64,000 nucleotides of DNA from Streptomyces marinisediminis (GTDB lineage: Bacteria; Actinomycetota; Actinomycetes; Streptomycetales; Streptomycetaceae): positions 248,001 through 312,000 of the forward strand of contig NZ_JAPKFL010000001.1 in the NCBI RefSeq assembly GCF_026262575.1, in the 5' to 3' direction. Positions 43,405 to 53,207 of the stretch are shown here, piece by piece; position 1 is the first letter of the stretch, and each line of letters starts with the position of its first letter. Under the pieces are notes generated by a model. The model was not told the DNA's origin. It was given only the letters and a program-made list of their open reading frames with translations, and ran no database searches. The translations under genes and the position numbers were made by a program.

Positions 43405-44585
43405 GCGGCACGGCGGCCCCCGCCCCGGGCACGGACCCGGGGGAGTCCACCGGTGGCCCCGGGTGGGACGAACGGCTCGCCCGGGTGGCGCTCAGCCGCA
43501 CGGTCGAGCCCGGGGACGCGCTCGTCGGCGGCTGGCTCGACCGCCTGGGGCCGGTGGAGACGGTGCGGGCGCTCGCCGGGGAACGGCCGCTGCCCGGGGC
43601 GAGCCCGCAGCGCTGGGCCGGGCTGCGGCTGCGGGCGGCGGCGGCCCGCCCGGAGGCCGACCTCACCGCCGTCACCGACCTGGGCGGCCGCTTCCTGTGC
43701 CCCGGGGACCGGGACTGGCCGCGCCAGCTCGATGACCTCCAGGCGGCCCGGCCGGTGGGCCTGTGGGCGCGGGGCGCCGGCGCGCTGCGGCTGGCCGCGC
43801 TGCGCTCCGTCGCCGTGGTCGGCGCCCGGGCCTGCACCGAGTACGGCTCCCACGTCGCCTCCGTGCTCGGCGCCGAGCTGGCCGAACGGGGGTGGACGGT
43901 GGTCTCCGGCGCCGCGTACGGGGTGGACGGCGCGGCCCACCGCGGCGCGCTCGCAGTCGGCGGCGTCACCGTGGGGGTGCTCGCCTGCGGCGTCGACCGG
44001 GCCTACCCGCCGGGCAACAGCCGACTCATCGACCGCATCGCCGAGGCGGGGCTGCTGCTGGCCGAGCTGGCGCCCGGCGAGCACCCCACGCGACCCCGGT
44101 TCGTCCTGCGCAACCGGGTCATCGCCGCCCTGACCCGCGGCACCGTCGTCGTGGAGGCCCAGGTGCGCAGCGGCTCCTTGGTCACGGCCCGCTGGGCGGA
44201 CCGGCTGGGCCGCCAGACGATGGGCGTGCCCGGCCCGGTCACCTCCGGGCTCTCGGCCGGCGTGCACCGGCTGCTGCGCGAGGGGGCGCAGGTGGTGACG
44301 AACGCGGCCGAGGTGATCGAGCTGGTTGGCGCCATCGGTGAGCTGGCGCCGCAGCCGTCCGGTCCTGCGGTGCCCCGGGACCTGCTGCGTCCGGCCGCCG
44401 CCCGGGTGCTGGAGGCACTCCCCGCGCGCGAGGCGGTCGGCGTCGCCTGGCTGGCCCGGGCCTCGGGCACCCCCGAGAAACGGACCAGGGGGCTGCTGGG
44501 CGAACTGCGCTCCCTCGGGTTCGTCCACGGCACGGGGGACCGCTGGCAATTGACGTCCCCGCGGCGAAGACACCCCGACAGGTGA
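43401..44585 (+). CDS. dprA: DNA processing protein DprA
   Basis: DprA loads RecA onto single-stranded DNA. The 394-residue protein has an N-terminal variable helical region (about 20-110), the Rossmann-like core with SVAVVGARACTEYGS near residue 135, VVSGAAYGVDGAAHRGAL near 168 and RNRVIAALTRGTVVVEA near 240, and a C-terminal winged-helix domain (about 325-390). GTG 43401 overlaps the comM stop. In this genome whiG follows directly, without an intervening element. Confidence 0.94.
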   Translation: MSGTAAPAPGTDPGESTGGPGWDERLARVALSRTVEPGDALVGGWLDRLGPVETVRALAGERPLPGASPQRWAGLRLRAAAARPEADLTAVTDLGGRFLCPGDRDWPRQLDDLQAARPVGLWARGAGALRLAALRSVAVVGARACTEYGSHVASVLGAELAERGWTVVSGAAYGVDGAAHRGALAVGGVTVGVLACGVDRAYPPGNSRLIDRIAEAGLLLAELAPGEHPTRPRFVLRNRVIAALTRGTVVVEAQVRSGSLVTARWADRLGRQTMGVPGPVTSGLSAGVHRLLREGAQVVTNAAEVIELVGAIGELAPQPSGPAVPRDLLRPAAARVLEALPAREAVGVAWLARASGTPEKRTRGLLGELRSLGFVHGTGDRWQLTSPRRRHPDR

Positions 44586-44729
44586 CCGATCGGTGCTTGA
44601 CCTGCCATGACCGAGTGAAAGGGTGAGCCCATGGCGGCTGAATGGCGGATAGCGGCGCGGGCGTGCGGGGCGGACGCGCGGCGGAGCCGTACCACGGGGG
44701 TGCGGGCCGAAGAACGTATCTGCGCATAC

Positions 44730-44756
44730 CGCATCGGCTGTTCATAGCCCGATGCG
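44730..44756. promoter_or_regulatory. Inverted repeat upstream of whiG
   Basis: CGCATCGG (44730-44737) and CCGATGCG (44749-44756) form a perfect 8-bp inverted repeat with an 11-nt centre, 106 bp before the whiG ATG. It may be an operator; it does not fit the BldD box as I know it. The 276-bp gap also has a TTGACC at 44597-44602 without a matching -10. Confidence 0.4.
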
Positions 44757-44861
44757 ACCGCACGCTCACGCTACGCTCGCGAAGTTCCCCCTCCCTCCCG
44801 CATTCCGCTCGATCGTCGTATCCGGCGGCCCCGCTCACAGCAGAACGGCTCCAGGTCACGC

Positions 44862-45704
44862 ATGCCCCACCACACGTCCGGGTCCTCCCGCACCGTCGCG
44901 GCACCGCGCGCCGCGGCCGGTGCGCGGACGCGGCCCGCCGCCCCCAGCACGCTGGACGAGCTGTGGCGGTCGTACAAGGACACCGGTGACGGACGGCTGC
45001 GGGAGCAGCTCATCCTGCACTACTCGCCGCTGGTGAAGTACGTGGCCGGCCGCGTCAGCGTGGGGCTGCCCGCCAACGTGGAGCAGGCCGACTTCGTCTC
45101 CTCCGGCGTCTTCGGGCTCATCGACGCGATCGAGAAGTTCGACCCGGGGCGGTCCATCAAGTTCGAGACGTACGCCATCAGCCGCATCCGGGGGGCGATG
45201 ATCGACGAGCTGCGGGCGCTGGACTGGATCCCCCGCTCGGTCCGGCAGAAGTTCCGCGCGGTGGAGCGCTGCTACGCCTCCCTGGAGGCGCGGCTGCGCC
45301 GCACGCCCAGCGAGAGCGAGGTCGCCGCCGACATGGGCATCGCCGTCGAGGAGCTGCACGCCGTCTTCAGCCAGCACTCGCTGGCCAACGTCGTCGCCCT
45401 GGAGGAGCTGCTCAACGTCGGCGGGGAGGGCGGCAGCCGGCTCAGCCTCATGGACACCCTGGAGGACACCGCGGCGGACGACCCGGTGGAGGTGGCCGAG
45501 GACCGGGAGCTGCGCCGCCTGCTCGCCCGGGCCGTCAACACGCTGCCGGAGCGGGAGAAGACGGTGGTCACCCTCTACTACTACGAGGGGCTGACGCTCG
45601 CCGAGATCGGTGAGGTGCTCGGTGTCACCGAGAGCCGGGTCAGCCAGATCCACACCAAGTCCGTGCTGCAACTGCGGGCCAAGCTCGCCGAAGTGGGGCG
45701 CTGA
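44862..45704 (+). CDS. whiG: Sporulation sigma factor WhiG
   Basis: WhiG is the FliA-type sigma factor that commits Streptomyces aerial hyphae to sporulation. It directs transcription of whiI and whiH and is held inactive by the anti-sigma RsiG with c-di-GMP. The 280-residue protein has region 2 with [17 protein letters not shown] and [14 protein letters not shown] (about 48-95), region 3 near 135-185, and region 4 with [37 protein letters not shown] (about 227-263) as the -35 binding helix-turn-helix. The start ATG 44862 gives an Arg/Ala-rich N-terminus; ribosome site is a weak CCAGG. TetR follows 52 bp later. Confidence 0.96.
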   Translation: MPHHTSGSSRTVAAPRAAAGARTRPAAPSTLDELWRSYKDTGDGRLREQLILHYSPLVKYVAGRVSVGLPANVEQADFVSSGVFGLIDAIEKFDPGRSIKFETYAISRIRGAMIDELRALDWIPRSVRQKFRAVERCYASLEARLRRTPSESEVAADMGIAVEELHAVFSQHSLANVVALEELLNVGGEGGSRLSLMDTLEDTAADDPVEVAEDRELRRLLARAVNTLPEREKTVVTLYYYEGLTLAEIGEVLGVTESRVSQIHTKSVLQLRAKLAEVGR

Positions 45705-45720
45705 ATCGTCCCTCCGCCGC

Positions 45721-45749
45721 CTGACGTGCTCGGAGCGAGGGCCTATCGT
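45721..45749 (+). promoter_or_regulatory. Promoter of tetR gene, leaderless
   Basis: CTGACG (45721-45726), a 17-bp spacer, and TATCGT (45744-45749) give a good vegetative promoter. The -10 ends exactly 7 nt before GTG 45757, so the mRNA would start at the start codon. The GGGAGGC between is too close to act as a ribosome site. Confidence 0.7.
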
Positions 45750-45756
45750 GGGAGGC

Positions 45757-46338
45757 GTGCCCAGGATTCGAGCGGCCACCGTGGCCGAGCACCGGACCAT
45801 GCAGCGACAGGCCCTGCTGGAAGCGGCGCGCACGCTGCTCTCGGAGGGTGGCACCGACGCCCTCACCTTCCCCGCCCTCGCCGAGCGCACCGGGCTGGCC
45901 CGCTCCTCGGTCTACGAGTACTTCCGCTCCCGCGCCGCGGTCGTCGAGGAGCTGTGCGCCGTCGACTTCCCCGTGTGGGCCGCCGAGGTGGAAGCGGCCC
46001 TGGCCGACGCCCCGACCCCCGAGGCGAAGATCGAGGCCTACGTCCGGCGGCAGCTCGCCCTGGTGGGCGACCGTCGGCACCGCGCGGTGGTGGCCATCTC
46101 CGCCGGTGAGCTGGACGAGGGCGCGCGGGAGAAGATCCGCGCCGCCCACGGTGGGCTCGTCGCGCTGATCGTGGAGGCGATCGAGGCACTCGGGCACCCC
46201 GAGCCCCGGCTCGGGGCGATGCTGCTGCAGGGCGTGGTCGACGCGGCGGTGCGCCGCATCGAGCTGGGGGCGGCGGAGGACCCGGCCGCGGTGACGGACG
46301 CCGCCGTCGCGATGGCTCTGCGCGGGCTCACGGCGTAG
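45757..46338 (+). CDS. TetR family transcriptional regulator
   Basis: The 193-residue protein has an N-terminal TetR helix-turn-helix (about 16-62: QALLEAARTLLSEGGTDALT, then LAERTGLARSSVYEYFRSRAAVV) and a C-terminal ligand/dimer domain of about 130 residues. GTG 45757 begins VPRIRAATVAEHRTMQ; the leaderless promoter fits. It follows whiG but carries its own promoter. Ligand and targets unknown; its only clues are the neighbours whiG and the minus-strand M23 gene. Confidence 0.88.
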   Translation: MPRIRAATVAEHRTMQRQALLEAARTLLSEGGTDALTFPALAERTGLARSSVYEYFRSRAAVVEELCAVDFPVWAAEVEAALADAPTPEAKIEAYVRRQLALVGDRRHRAVVAISAGELDEGAREKIRAAHGGLVALIVEAIEALGHPEPRLGAMLLQGVVDAAVRRIELGAAEDPAAVTDAAVAMALRGLTA

Positions 46339-46440
46339 GCACCCCGGCGCACGCCCGCGCGGCGCACACCGGCTGTCCGCCCGGCGGCCCCGTCGCCTGT
46401 CGCCCGTCGTCCGGCGCTCATCCGCTCGGCGAGGGCGGTG

Positions 46441-47052
46441 TCACCTCCCCGTGCGGTCGCCCGGCCCGGCCCGGGGCGGGTGGGGCAGCGGTACGCCGGT
46501 GACCGGCAGGAGCACCGAGGGTCCGGACGCCAGCAGCGACAGCGGGTCCTCGTAGGCCGGGCCCACGCGCAGGCCCCAGTGCAGGCAGACCCGGGGCGCG
46601 CAGTGGGAGCCCTCGGCCGCGAGGGCGCCCAGCACGTCCCCGGGGCGCACCCGGTCGCCCTCCGCCACCGCCGGGGCCAGCGGTTCGTACGTCACCCGGT
46701 GACCGGCCGGGGGGCCGTCGAGCGCGACGGACACCACGCCCCGGCCGGCCAGCACGCCGGCGAACACCACCCGGCCGTCGGCCACCGAGCGCACCGGCAG
46801 CCCCGGGCGGCCGAGCACGTCCACCCCGCGGTGTCCCGGCGCCCAGCGCACCGCGGGCGGTGCGAACTCCCGCACCACGGAACCGCCGGCCAACGGCCAG
46901 ACCGGCTCCGCGGCGGGCACGGCGACGGGCGCAGCGGTCGAGCCGGCGGCGCGCACGGCGAGCGGCGCGGCGGTGGGTGCGGCGGGGGGCGCGGCACGGG
47001 GTGCGGCTGCGAGCGCGAGGAGGCACAGCAGCGCGGTGAGCGGGATCAGCAT
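46441..47052 (-). CDS. Secreted M23 family (LytM-like) peptidase-domain protein
   Basis: The 203-residue protein has a signal peptide ([20 protein letters not shown]), an Ala/Pro-rich stretch to about residue 50, and a C-terminal LytM domain. HRGVDV supplies the zinc-binding His and Asp. The second motif reads VCLHWGLRV: the third-position His is present but the first His of the usual HxH is a Cys, so hydrolase activity is doubtful. Conserved GD.V..G..LG and DPLSLL blocks are present. A cysteine upstream (SHCAPRVC) may form a disulfide. ATG at 47052 on the minus strand. It converges with the TetR gene and is divergent from rpsB. Confidence 0.82.
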   Translation of the reverse strand: MLIPLTALLCLLALAAAPRAAPPAAPTAAPLAVRAAGSTAAPVAVPAAEPVWPLAGGSVVREFAPPAVRWAPGHRGVDVLGRPGLPVRSVADGRVVFAGVLAGRGVVSVALDGPPAGHRVTYEPLAPAVAEGDRVRPGDVLGALAAEGSHCAPRVCLHWGLRVGPAYEDPLSLLASGPSVLLPVTGVPLPHPPRAGPGDRTGR

Positions 47053-47356
47053 GGGACCAGCGTGCCGTCCCCCGCCGCAACGCACCGGAGCCTGTGGACT
47101 ACTCACCGGTTGTGCACAACCGCGCGTGTCGCTCGCCCTGCGTGCGGTCCCGTACACTTCTGCTGGCGGCCCGGGTCACCGGGTCGACTTCGCACGCCCC
47201 GCCGCCCCCCGTCGGGCGGCCGCGTATCTCGGTCCTGACGTACCGCCCGCCACCTCCGTGGACACCGGCGGACGGCAGGTACGACGTGTCAGGGGCGTCA
47301 GGGGCGCCGGCCGCCGGCCGTCGCCGACAACCGAGTACACACCAAGGAGAACGGCC
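47053..47356. other. rpsB leader/promoter region
   Basis: Contains a 12-bp perfect palindrome GTTGTGCACAAC at 47109-47120 and a strong -10 TACACT at 47153-47158 for the plus strand, about 200 bp before rpsB. No good -35 is found at 17 bp. The rest is a long leader with no ORF. AAGGAGA precedes rpsB. Confidence 0.5.
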
Positions 47357-48274
47357 ATGGCCGTCGTCACGATGCGGGAGCTGCTGGAGAGCGGCGTCCA
47401 CTTCGGGCACCAGACCCGCCGCTGGAACCCGAAGATGAAGCGCTTCATCTTCACCGAGCGCAACGGCATCTACATCATCGACCTGCTCCAGTCGCTGTCG
47501 TACATCGACCGCGCCTACGAGTTCGTCAAGGAGACGGTGGCCCACGGCGGCACCGTCATGTTCGTCGGCACCAAGAAGCAGGCCCAGGAGGCCATCGCCG
47601 AGCAGGCGACGCGCGTGGGCATGCCGTTCGTCAACCAGCGCTGGCTCGGCGGCATGCTGACGAACTTCTCGACCGTCCACAAGCGGCTGCAGCGCCTCAA
47701 GGAGCTGGAGCAGATCGACTTCGAGGACGTGGCCGCCTCCGGCCTCACCAAGAAGGAGCTGCTCGTCCTCTCCCGCGAGAAGGCGAAGCTGGAGAAGACC
47801 CTCGGCGGTATCCGCGACATGCAGAAGGTGCCCAGCGCCGTCTGGATCGTGGACACCAAGAAGGAGCACATCGCCGTCGGCGAGGCGCGCAAGCTCAACA
47901 TCCCGGTCGTCGCGATCCTGGACACCAACTGCGACCCGGACGAGGTCGACTACAAGATTCCGGGCAACGACGACGCGATCCGCTCCGTCACCCTGCTCAC
48001 CCGGGTGATCGCCGACGCCGTCGCCGAGGGCCTCATCGCCCGTTCCGGTGCGGCCGAGGGCAAGGGCGGCGCGGCGGCGGAGCAGAAGACCGCCGAGCCG
48101 CTGCCGGAGTGGGAGCGCGACCTCCTGGCGGGTGGCGAGAAGCCCGCCGAGGCCAAGGCCGAAGCCCAGGACGAGGCCAAGAGCGAGGCCCCGGCCGAGC
48201 AGCAGGCCGCCGAGCAGCCGGCGGAGCAGCCCGCCGAGCAGGCGCAGCCGGAGGCCCCGGCCGAGCAGGCCTGA
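47357..48274 (+). CDS. rpsB: 30S ribosomal protein S2
   Basis: S2 binds the small subunit. The 305-residue protein has the conserved core ([20 protein letters not shown] to about residue 235, with the [10 protein letters not shown] and [15 protein letters not shown] blocks). It is extended C-terminally by about 70 residues of Ala/Glu/Gln/Pro repeats ([11 protein letters not shown]), a high-GC low-complexity tail found in other Streptomyces S2 proteins. ATG 47357 follows AAGGAGA. rpsB-tsf is a conserved pair. Confidence 0.97.
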   Translation: MAVVTMRELLESGVHFGHQTRRWNPKMKRFIFTERNGIYIIDLLQSLSYIDRAYEFVKETVAHGGTVMFVGTKKQAQEAIAEQATRVGMPFVNQRWLGGMLTNFSTVHKRLQRLKELEQIDFEDVAASGLTKKELLVLSREKAKLEKTLGGIRDMQKVPSAVWIVDTKKEHIAVGEARKLNIPVVAILDTNCDPDEVDYKIPGNDDAIRSVTLLTRVIADAVAEGLIARSGAAEGKGGAAAEQKTAEPLPEWERDLLAGGEKPAEAKAEAQDEAKSEAPAEQQAAEQPAEQPAEQAQPEAPAEQA

Positions 48275-48446
48275 CGCCCGTCCCGGCGCACCACCCCAGC
48301 GCCACCGGACGCACGGCGGGAGCGGCGCCCAGCGCGCCGCCCCGCCGTGCGCCCGCACCCACACTTCGATCGACCCCGATCGGCGCTCCGTGCTCGACCT
48401 GGGGCTCGACACCACCTCATCGACATTCCGGGAAGAGATTCACCCC

Positions 48447-49283
48447 ATGGCGAACTACACCGCCGCCGACGTCAAGAAGCTCCGGGAGCTCACCGGCGCC
48501 GGCATGATGGACTGCAAGAAGGCGCTCGACGAGGCCGAGGGCAACGTCGACAAGGCCGTGGAGATCCTGCGCGTCAAGGGCCAGAAGGGTGTCGCCAAGC
48601 GCGAGTCCCGCACCGCCGAGAACGGCGCGGTCACGGCGCTCATCGCCGACGACAAGGCCTCCGGCGTGCTGGTCGAGCTGAAGTGCGAGACGGACTTCGT
48701 CGCCAAGGGTGACAAGTTCCAGGCCGCCGTCACCGCCGTCGCCGAGCACATCGCCGCCACCTCCCCGGCCGACACCGCCGCGCTGCTGGCCTCGGAGATC
48801 GAGAGCGGCAAGACCGTCCAGGCGTACGTGGACGAGAAGAACGCCGAGCTGGGCGAGAAGATCGTCCTGGACCGCTTCGCGCAGTTCTCCGGCGGCTTCG
48901 TCGCCACCTACCTGCACCGCACCAACCCGGACCTGCCGCCGCAGGTGGGCGTGCTCGTGCAGCTCGACCAGGAGAACGCCGAGGTCGCCAAGGACGTCGC
49001 GCAGCACGTCGCCGCCTTCGCGCCGAAGTTCCTCTCCCGTGAGGACGTCCCGGCCGAGACGGTGGAGAACGAGCGCCGCGTCGCCGAGGCCACCGCGAAG
49101 GAGGAGGGCAAGCCGGAGGCCGCCCTGCCGAAGATCGTCGAGGGCCGGGTGAACGGCTTCTTCAAGGAGAACTGCCTCCTGGACCAGCCGTTCGCGAAGG
49201 ACAACAAGAAGTCGGTCCAGAAGGTGCTGGACGAGGCCGGCGTCACGGTGCAGCGCTTCGCCCGGTTCCGCGTCGGCGCCTGA
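48447..49283 (+). CDS. tsf: Elongation factor Ts
   Basis: EF-Ts exchanges GDP for GTP on EF-Tu. The 278-residue product has the canonical N-terminal [26 protein letters not shown] and the conserved signature [12 protein letters not shown] near residue 75. ATG 48447 follows GGAAGAG. The 172-bp rpsB-tsf gap has no clear terminator. Downstream a GC hairpin (49308-49331) ends the unit. Confidence 0.97.
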   Translation: MANYTAADVKKLRELTGAGMMDCKKALDEAEGNVDKAVEILRVKGQKGVAKRESRTAENGAVTALIADDKASGVLVELKCETDFVAKGDKFQAAVTAVAEHIAATSPADTAALLASEIESGKTVQAYVDEKNAELGEKIVLDRFAQFSGGFVATYLHRTNPDLPPQVGVLVQLDQENAEVAKDVAQHVAAFAPKFLSREDVPAETVENERRVAEATAKEEGKPEAALPKIVEGRVNGFFKENCLLDQPFAKDNKKSVQKVLDEAGVTVQRFARFRVGA

Positions 49284-49307
49284 GCCACGTCAGGGCGCGT
49301 CCTCTTC

Positions 49308-49331
49308 GGGGCGGGCCCCAGGGCCCGCCCC
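49308..49331 (+). terminator. Hairpin terminator after tsf
   Basis: GGGGCGGGCCC (49308-49318) pairs with GGGCCCGCCCC (49321-49331) with a minimal loop that opens by one pair. It lies 25 bp after tsf and is followed by a -10-like TAGGGT at 49336-49341 for pyrH. Confidence 0.75.
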
Positions 49332-49373
49332 CGGATAGGGTCGGGCACACGGCAGCAAAGCCGAGCCGCGCCG

Positions 49374-49420
49374 AGGAGGCCATTGCCACGGGGAACCGCC
49401 GTTCCGGGCAATGGCCTCCT
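49374..49420 (+). other. Long hairpin in the pyrH leader
   Basis: AGGAGGCCATTGCC (49374-49387) pairs perfectly over 14 bp with 49407-49420. The 19-nt loop can itself form GGAAC/GTTCC pairs around CGCC. It ends 33 bp before the pyrH ATG and is separate from the tsf terminator. The left arm carries an AGGAGG that would be sequestered. If a -10 at 49336-49341 is used the hairpin lies in the transcript leader, so a role in attenuation or mRNA stability is possible. Confidence 0.65.
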
Positions 49421-49453
49421 GGTGTAGAGCCGTACGTGCACGAGGAGATCTTC

Positions 49454-50203
49454 ATGAGCAGGACCGAAACCGACCCAGACGTTCCCCGCCGTTTTCTGCT
49501 GAAGCTCTCCGGTGAGGCCTTCTCGGGTGGTGGCGGCCTCGGCGTCGATCCCGACATCGTGCACAAGATCGCCCGTGAGATCGCCTCCGTCGTCCGGGAC
49601 GGTGCGCAGATCGCCGTCGTCATCGGCGGTGGGAACTTCTTCCGCGGTGCCGAGCTCCAGCAGCGCGGGATGGACCGGGCCCGTTCCGACTACATGGGCA
49701 TGCTCGGCACCGTCATGAACTGCCTCGCCCTCCAGGACTTCCTGGAGAAGGAGGGCATCGACTCGCGCGTGCAGACGGCGATCACCATGGGCCAGGTCGC
49801 CGAGCCGTACATCCCGCTGCGCGCCATCCGCCACCTGGAGAAGGGCCGCGTCGTCATCTTCGGCGCGGGCATGGGCATGCCGTACTTCTCCACCGACACC
49901 ACCGCGGCGCAGCGGGCCCTGGAGATTCACGCCGAGGCCATGCTGATGGGGAAGAACGGCGTCGACGGCGTCTACGACTCCGACCCGGCCAAGAACCGTG
50001 ACGCGGTGAAGTTCGACGCGTTGACCTACGACGAGGTCATCACCCGCGACCTGAAGGTCGCCGACATGACCGCCATCACCCTGTGCCGGGACAACAAGCT
50101 GCCCATCCTCGTCTTCGAACTGCTCGCCGAGGGGAATATCGCGCGGGCCGTCCAGGGTGAGAAGATCGGCACGCTGGTCAGCAGCCAGAGCAACCGCGGC
50201 TGA
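49454..50203 (+). CDS. pyrH: Uridylate kinase
   Basis: PyrH phosphorylates UMP to UDP. The 249-residue product has the amino acid kinase fold with [13 protein letters not shown] near residue 14, [11 protein letters not shown] near 56, [11 protein letters not shown] near 78 and the ATP-site [12 protein letters not shown]-type segment [11 protein letters not shown] near 149. ATG 49454 is chosen because GAGGAG lies six bases upstream; the in-frame GTG 49436 would add six residues. It precedes frr by 73 bp, the usual order tsf-pyrH-frr-cdsA. Confidence 0.96.
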   Translation: MSRTETDPDVPRRFLLKLSGEAFSGGGGLGVDPDIVHKIAREIASVVRDGAQIAVVIGGGNFFRGAELQQRGMDRARSDYMGMLGTVMNCLALQDFLEKEGIDSRVQTAITMGQVAEPYIPLRAIRHLEKGRVVIFGAGMGMPYFSTDTTAAQRALEIHAEAMLMGKNGVDGVYDSDPAKNRDAVKFDALTYDEVITRDLKVADMTAITLCRDNKLPILVFELLAEGNIARAVQGEKIGTLVSSQSNRG

Positions 50204-50276
50204 GGCAGGCGCCTCCCGGCGTCGTCCAGGTGAACAACGCTCATTCCCGCTCAATTCATCGAACCAGGAGCACGTG

Positions 50277-50834
50277 GTGATCGAAGAGACCCTCCTCGAA
50301 GCCGAGGAGAAGATGGAGAAGACGGTCGTGGTCGCCAAGGAGGACTTCGCCGCGATCCGCACCGGCCGTGCGCACCCGGCGATGTTCAACAAGATCGTGG
50401 CCGACTACTACGGGGCCATGACGCCGATCAACCAGTTGGCGTCCTTCTCGGTCCCCGAGCCGCGCATGGCGGTCGTGACGCCGTTCGACAAGGGCGCCCT
50501 GCGCAACATCGAGCAGGCCATCCGCGACTCCGACCTGGGCGTCAACCCGTCGAACGACGGCAGCATCATCCGGGTGGTCTTCCCGGAGCTGACCGAGGAC
50601 CGGCGCAAGCAGTACATCAAGGTCGCCAAGGCCAAGGCCGAGGACGCGAAGGTCGCCATCCGCAGCTCGCGCCGCAAGGCGAAGGAGGCCATCGACAAGG
50701 CGGTCAAGGACGGGGACATCGGCGAGGACGAGGGGCGCCGCGGCGAGAAGGACCTCGACGAGACCACCTCGAAGTACGTCGCCCAGGTCGACGAGCTGCT
50801 CAAGCACAAGGAAGCCGAGCTGCTCAAGGTCTGA
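50277..50834 (+). CDS. frr: Ribosome recycling factor
   Basis: RRF splits post-termination ribosomes with EF-G. The 185-residue product starts [17 protein letters not shown] and has the signature [13 protein letters not shown] near residue 28 and the C-terminal helix ending [15 protein letters not shown] 50277 has CAGGAG six bases upstream; GTG 50274 is directly adjacent and in frame but would be too close to it. The gene lies between pyrH and cdsA. Confidence 0.96.
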   Translation: MIEETLLEAEEKMEKTVVVAKEDFAAIRTGRAHPAMFNKIVADYYGAMTPINQLASFSVPEPRMAVVTPFDKGALRNIEQAIRDSDLGVNPSNDGSIIRVVFPELTEDRRKQYIKVAKAKAEDAKVAIRSSRRKAKEAIDKAVKDGDIGEDEGRRGEKDLDETTSKYVAQVDELLKHKEAELLKV

Positions 50835-50866
50835 CGGCGTCTTCACGGTTAGGGCTGCGAATTCCA

Positions 50867-51991
50867 GTGAACGACTCACCCTGGGGCGCCGCGGGTGCCT
50901 CCCCGCCGGCGTCCTCGCCGACCGGATACGCCTTTCGGCCCGGTCCGGCACCCCGCCCGTCGGCGGGTCCCGCACACGAGGTCCGCGACACGGCGCAGAC
51001 TCGGCCTATGCCCATCGCGTCCGACGCCGACGGCGGCGACCAGGAGGAGCACGGCGACCGCTTCGGCCCGCGGCCGGAGGGTCGGCAGCACGGCGGCGCG
51101 CCCCTGCCACCCGGAGACCCGGGCCCGGGCGCCGCGCCCGCCAGTCCCGTGCCCGCTTCGCCGCCGGGGCGCGCGAAGCGGGGCGGGCGAGACCTGGGCG
51201 CGGCGATAGCGGTCGGTGTCGGCCTCGGTGCCGTCATCCTCGCCTCCCTGTTCTGGGTCAAGGACGTCTTCGTCGCCGTCATCGTGGCGGCGGTCGTGGT
51301 GGGCCTGTGGGAGCTGACCACGCGCCTGCGGGAGCGCCGGGGCGTCCGCGCGCCGCTGGTGCCGCTGGCCGCGGGCGGCGCGGTGATGGTCGTGGCCGGA
51401 TACCTGCGGGGCGCGGAGGCCGCGTGGACGGTGATGGCGCTGACCTGCCTCGGCGTCCTGCTGTGGCGGATGGCGCAGTCCCCGCACGACTACCTCAGGG
51501 ACGTCACGGCCGGGGTCTTCGCCGCCTTCTACGTCCCCTTCCTGGCCACCTTCGTCGCGCTGATGCTCGCGGCCGACGACGGCTCGCTGCGCGTGCTGAC
51601 GTTCCTGCTGCTGACCGTGGTCAGCGACACCGGCGCCTACGCCGTGGGCTACCGCTTCGGCAGGCGCAAGCTCGCGCCGCGCATCAGCCCGGGGAAGACC
51701 CGCGAGGGCCTGGTGGGCGCCGTCGGCTTCGCCATGGCGGCCGGCGCGCTGTGCACGCACTTCCTCATCGACGGCGGCGTGTGGTGGCAGGGCCTGGTGC
51801 TGGGCCTGGCCGTCGCCGCCAGCGCCACCCTCGGGGATCTGGGCGAGTCCATGATCAAGCGGGATCTGGGGATCAAGGACATGGGCCGCCTCCTGCCCGG
51901 TCACGGCGGCATCATGGACCGCCTCGACTCCCTGCTGCCCACGGCACCGGTCGTCTGGCTCCTGCTGGTCCTGTTCGTCGGCGCGAGCTGA
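50867..51991 (+). CDS. cdsA: Phosphatidate cytidylyltransferase
   Basis: CdsA makes CDP-diacylglycerol from phosphatidate and CTP in the cytoplasmic membrane. The 374-residue protein has an extended hydrophilic Pro/Gly-rich N-terminus (about 1-110) and then eight or so hydrophobic segments. The CDP-diglyceride synthetase signature reads [19 protein letters not shown]...[12 protein letters not shown] near residues 322-353. [14 protein letters not shown] near 272 is also conserved. GTG 50867 has AGGG 12 nt upstream, rather distant. A second start, ATG 51008, would remove the first 47 residues and cannot be excluded. Confidence 0.92.
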   Translation: MNDSPWGAAGASPPASSPTGYAFRPGPAPRPSAGPAHEVRDTAQTRPMPIASDADGGDQEEHGDRFGPRPEGRQHGGAPLPPGDPGPGAAPASPVPASPPGRAKRGGRDLGAAIAVGVGLGAVILASLFWVKDVFVAVIVAAVVVGLWELTTRLRERRGVRAPLVPLAAGGAVMVVAGYLRGAEAAWTVMALTCLGVLLWRMAQSPHDYLRDVTAGVFAAFYVPFLATFVALMLAADDGSLRVLTFLLLTVVSDTGAYAVGYRFGRRKLAPRISPGKTREGLVGAVGFAMAAGALCTHFLIDGGVWWQGLVLGLAVAASATLGDLGESMIKRDLGIKDMGRLLPGHGGIMDRLDSLLPTAPVVWLLLVLFVGAS

Positions 51992-52076
51992 CCTCCGCCT
52001 CCGGCACGGCCCGCTCCGACGCCCCCCCGGCCGCCCGGCACGGAACGCACCGCGCATCTGCGACACTGGTGAGGTT

Positions 52077-53183
52077 ATGCCTGCGCCTGGAGAACTGACC
52101 TTTGTCGCGCCGCGGGGGGCCAAGAGGCCGCCGCGGCACCTCGCCGATCTCGATCCCGCCCAGCGCAAGGAGGCGGTGGCCGGGATCGGGGAGAAGCCGT
52201 TCCGGGCGAAGCAGCTCTCGCAGCACTACTTCGGCCGGTTCGCGCACGACCCCGCCGAGTGGACGGACATCCCCGCCACCGCCCGCGAGAAGCTCGCGGC
52301 CGAGCTGCTGCCGGACCTGATGAGCGTCGTGCGCCACATCGCCTGCGACGACGGGGCGACGCGCAAGACGCTGTGGCGGCTGCACGACGGGACGCTGGTG
52401 GAGTCGGTGCTGATGCGCTACCCCGACCGCGTCACCATGTGCATCTCCTCGCAGGCGGGGTGCGGTATGAACTGCCCGTTCTGCGCCACCGGCCAGGCGG
52501 GGCTCGACCGCAACCTGTCCACCGCGGAGATCGTGCACCAGATCGTGGACGGCATGCGGGCGCTGCGGGACGGTGAGGTGCCCGGCGGTCCGGCGCGGCT
52601 GTCCAACATCGTCTTCATGGGCATGGGTGAGCCGCTGGCCAACTACCAGCGCGTCGTCGGCGCGATCCGGCGGCTGACGGACCCGGCCCCGGACGGGCTC
52701 GGGCTCAGCCAGCGCGGCATCACCGTCTCCACGGTGGGGCTGGTGCCGGCGATCCACCGGCTCGCGGGCGAGGGGTTCAAGTGCCGCCTGGCGGTCTCCC
52801 TGCACGCCCCCGACGACGAGCTGCGTGACACCCTCGTGCCGGTCAACACCCGCTGGAAGGTGCGCGAGGTGCTGGACGCGGCGTGGGAGTACGCGGCGGC
52901 CTCCGGGCGCCGGGTGTCCATCGAGTACGCGCTGATCCGGGACATCAACGACCAGGCGTGGCGCGCCGATCTGCTGGGCCGGCTGCTCAAGAACAAGCGG
53001 GTGCACGTCAACCTCATCCCGCTCAACCCCACCCCGGGTTCGAAGTGGACCGCGTCGCGGCCCGAGGACGAGCGGGAGTTCGTCCGCGCGCTGGAGCTGC
53101 ACGGGGTGCCGGTCACGGTGCGCGACACCCGGGGCCAGGAGATCGACGGCGCGTGCGGCCAGCTCGCCGCGGGCGAGCGGTAG
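52077..53183 (+). CDS. rlmN: 23S rRNA/tRNA adenine C2-methyltransferase RlmN
   Basis: RlmN is a radical SAM enzyme that methylates C2 of A2503 in 23S rRNA and A37 of tRNAs. The 368-residue product has the 4Fe-4S motif CGMNCPFC (CxxxCxxC) near residue 129, FMGMGEPL near 181 and the C-terminal Cys in IDGACGQL (about residue 361) that is methylated in the mechanism; the second conserved Cys also present. ATG 52077 is preceded by GAGG, very close, so leaderless initiation with a GACACT -10 cannot be excluded. It follows cdsA by 85 bp. Confidence 0.95.
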   Translation: MPAPGELTFVAPRGAKRPPRHLADLDPAQRKEAVAGIGEKPFRAKQLSQHYFGRFAHDPAEWTDIPATAREKLAAELLPDLMSVVRHIACDDGATRKTLWRLHDGTLVESVLMRYPDRVTMCISSQAGCGMNCPFCATGQAGLDRNLSTAEIVHQIVDGMRALRDGEVPGGPARLSNIVFMGMGEPLANYQRVVGAIRRLTDPAPDGLGLSQRGITVSTVGLVPAIHRLAGEGFKCRLAVSLHAPDDELRDTLVPVNTRWKVREVLDAAWEYAAASGRRVSIEYALIRDINDQAWRADLLGRLLKNKRVHVNLIPLNPTPGSKWTASRPEDEREFVRALELHGVPVTVRDTRGQEIDGACGQLAAGER

Positions 53184-53207
53184 GCGGCGGTAGCGAGCGG
53201 TAGGCGG
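53173..53207. repeat. Short direct repeat at the rlmN stop codon
   Basis: GCGAGCGGTAGGCGG occurs at 53173-53187 and again at 53193-53207, 20 bp apart, and related GCGGTAG elements continue to about 53215. The first copy includes the rlmN stop codon (TAG). A replication-slippage duplication is likely. Confidence 0.75.

Noticed and set aside
44597-44626. TTGACC as -35 of a whiG promoter
   Set aside because: No TANNNT-like hexamer occurs 16-19 bp downstream.
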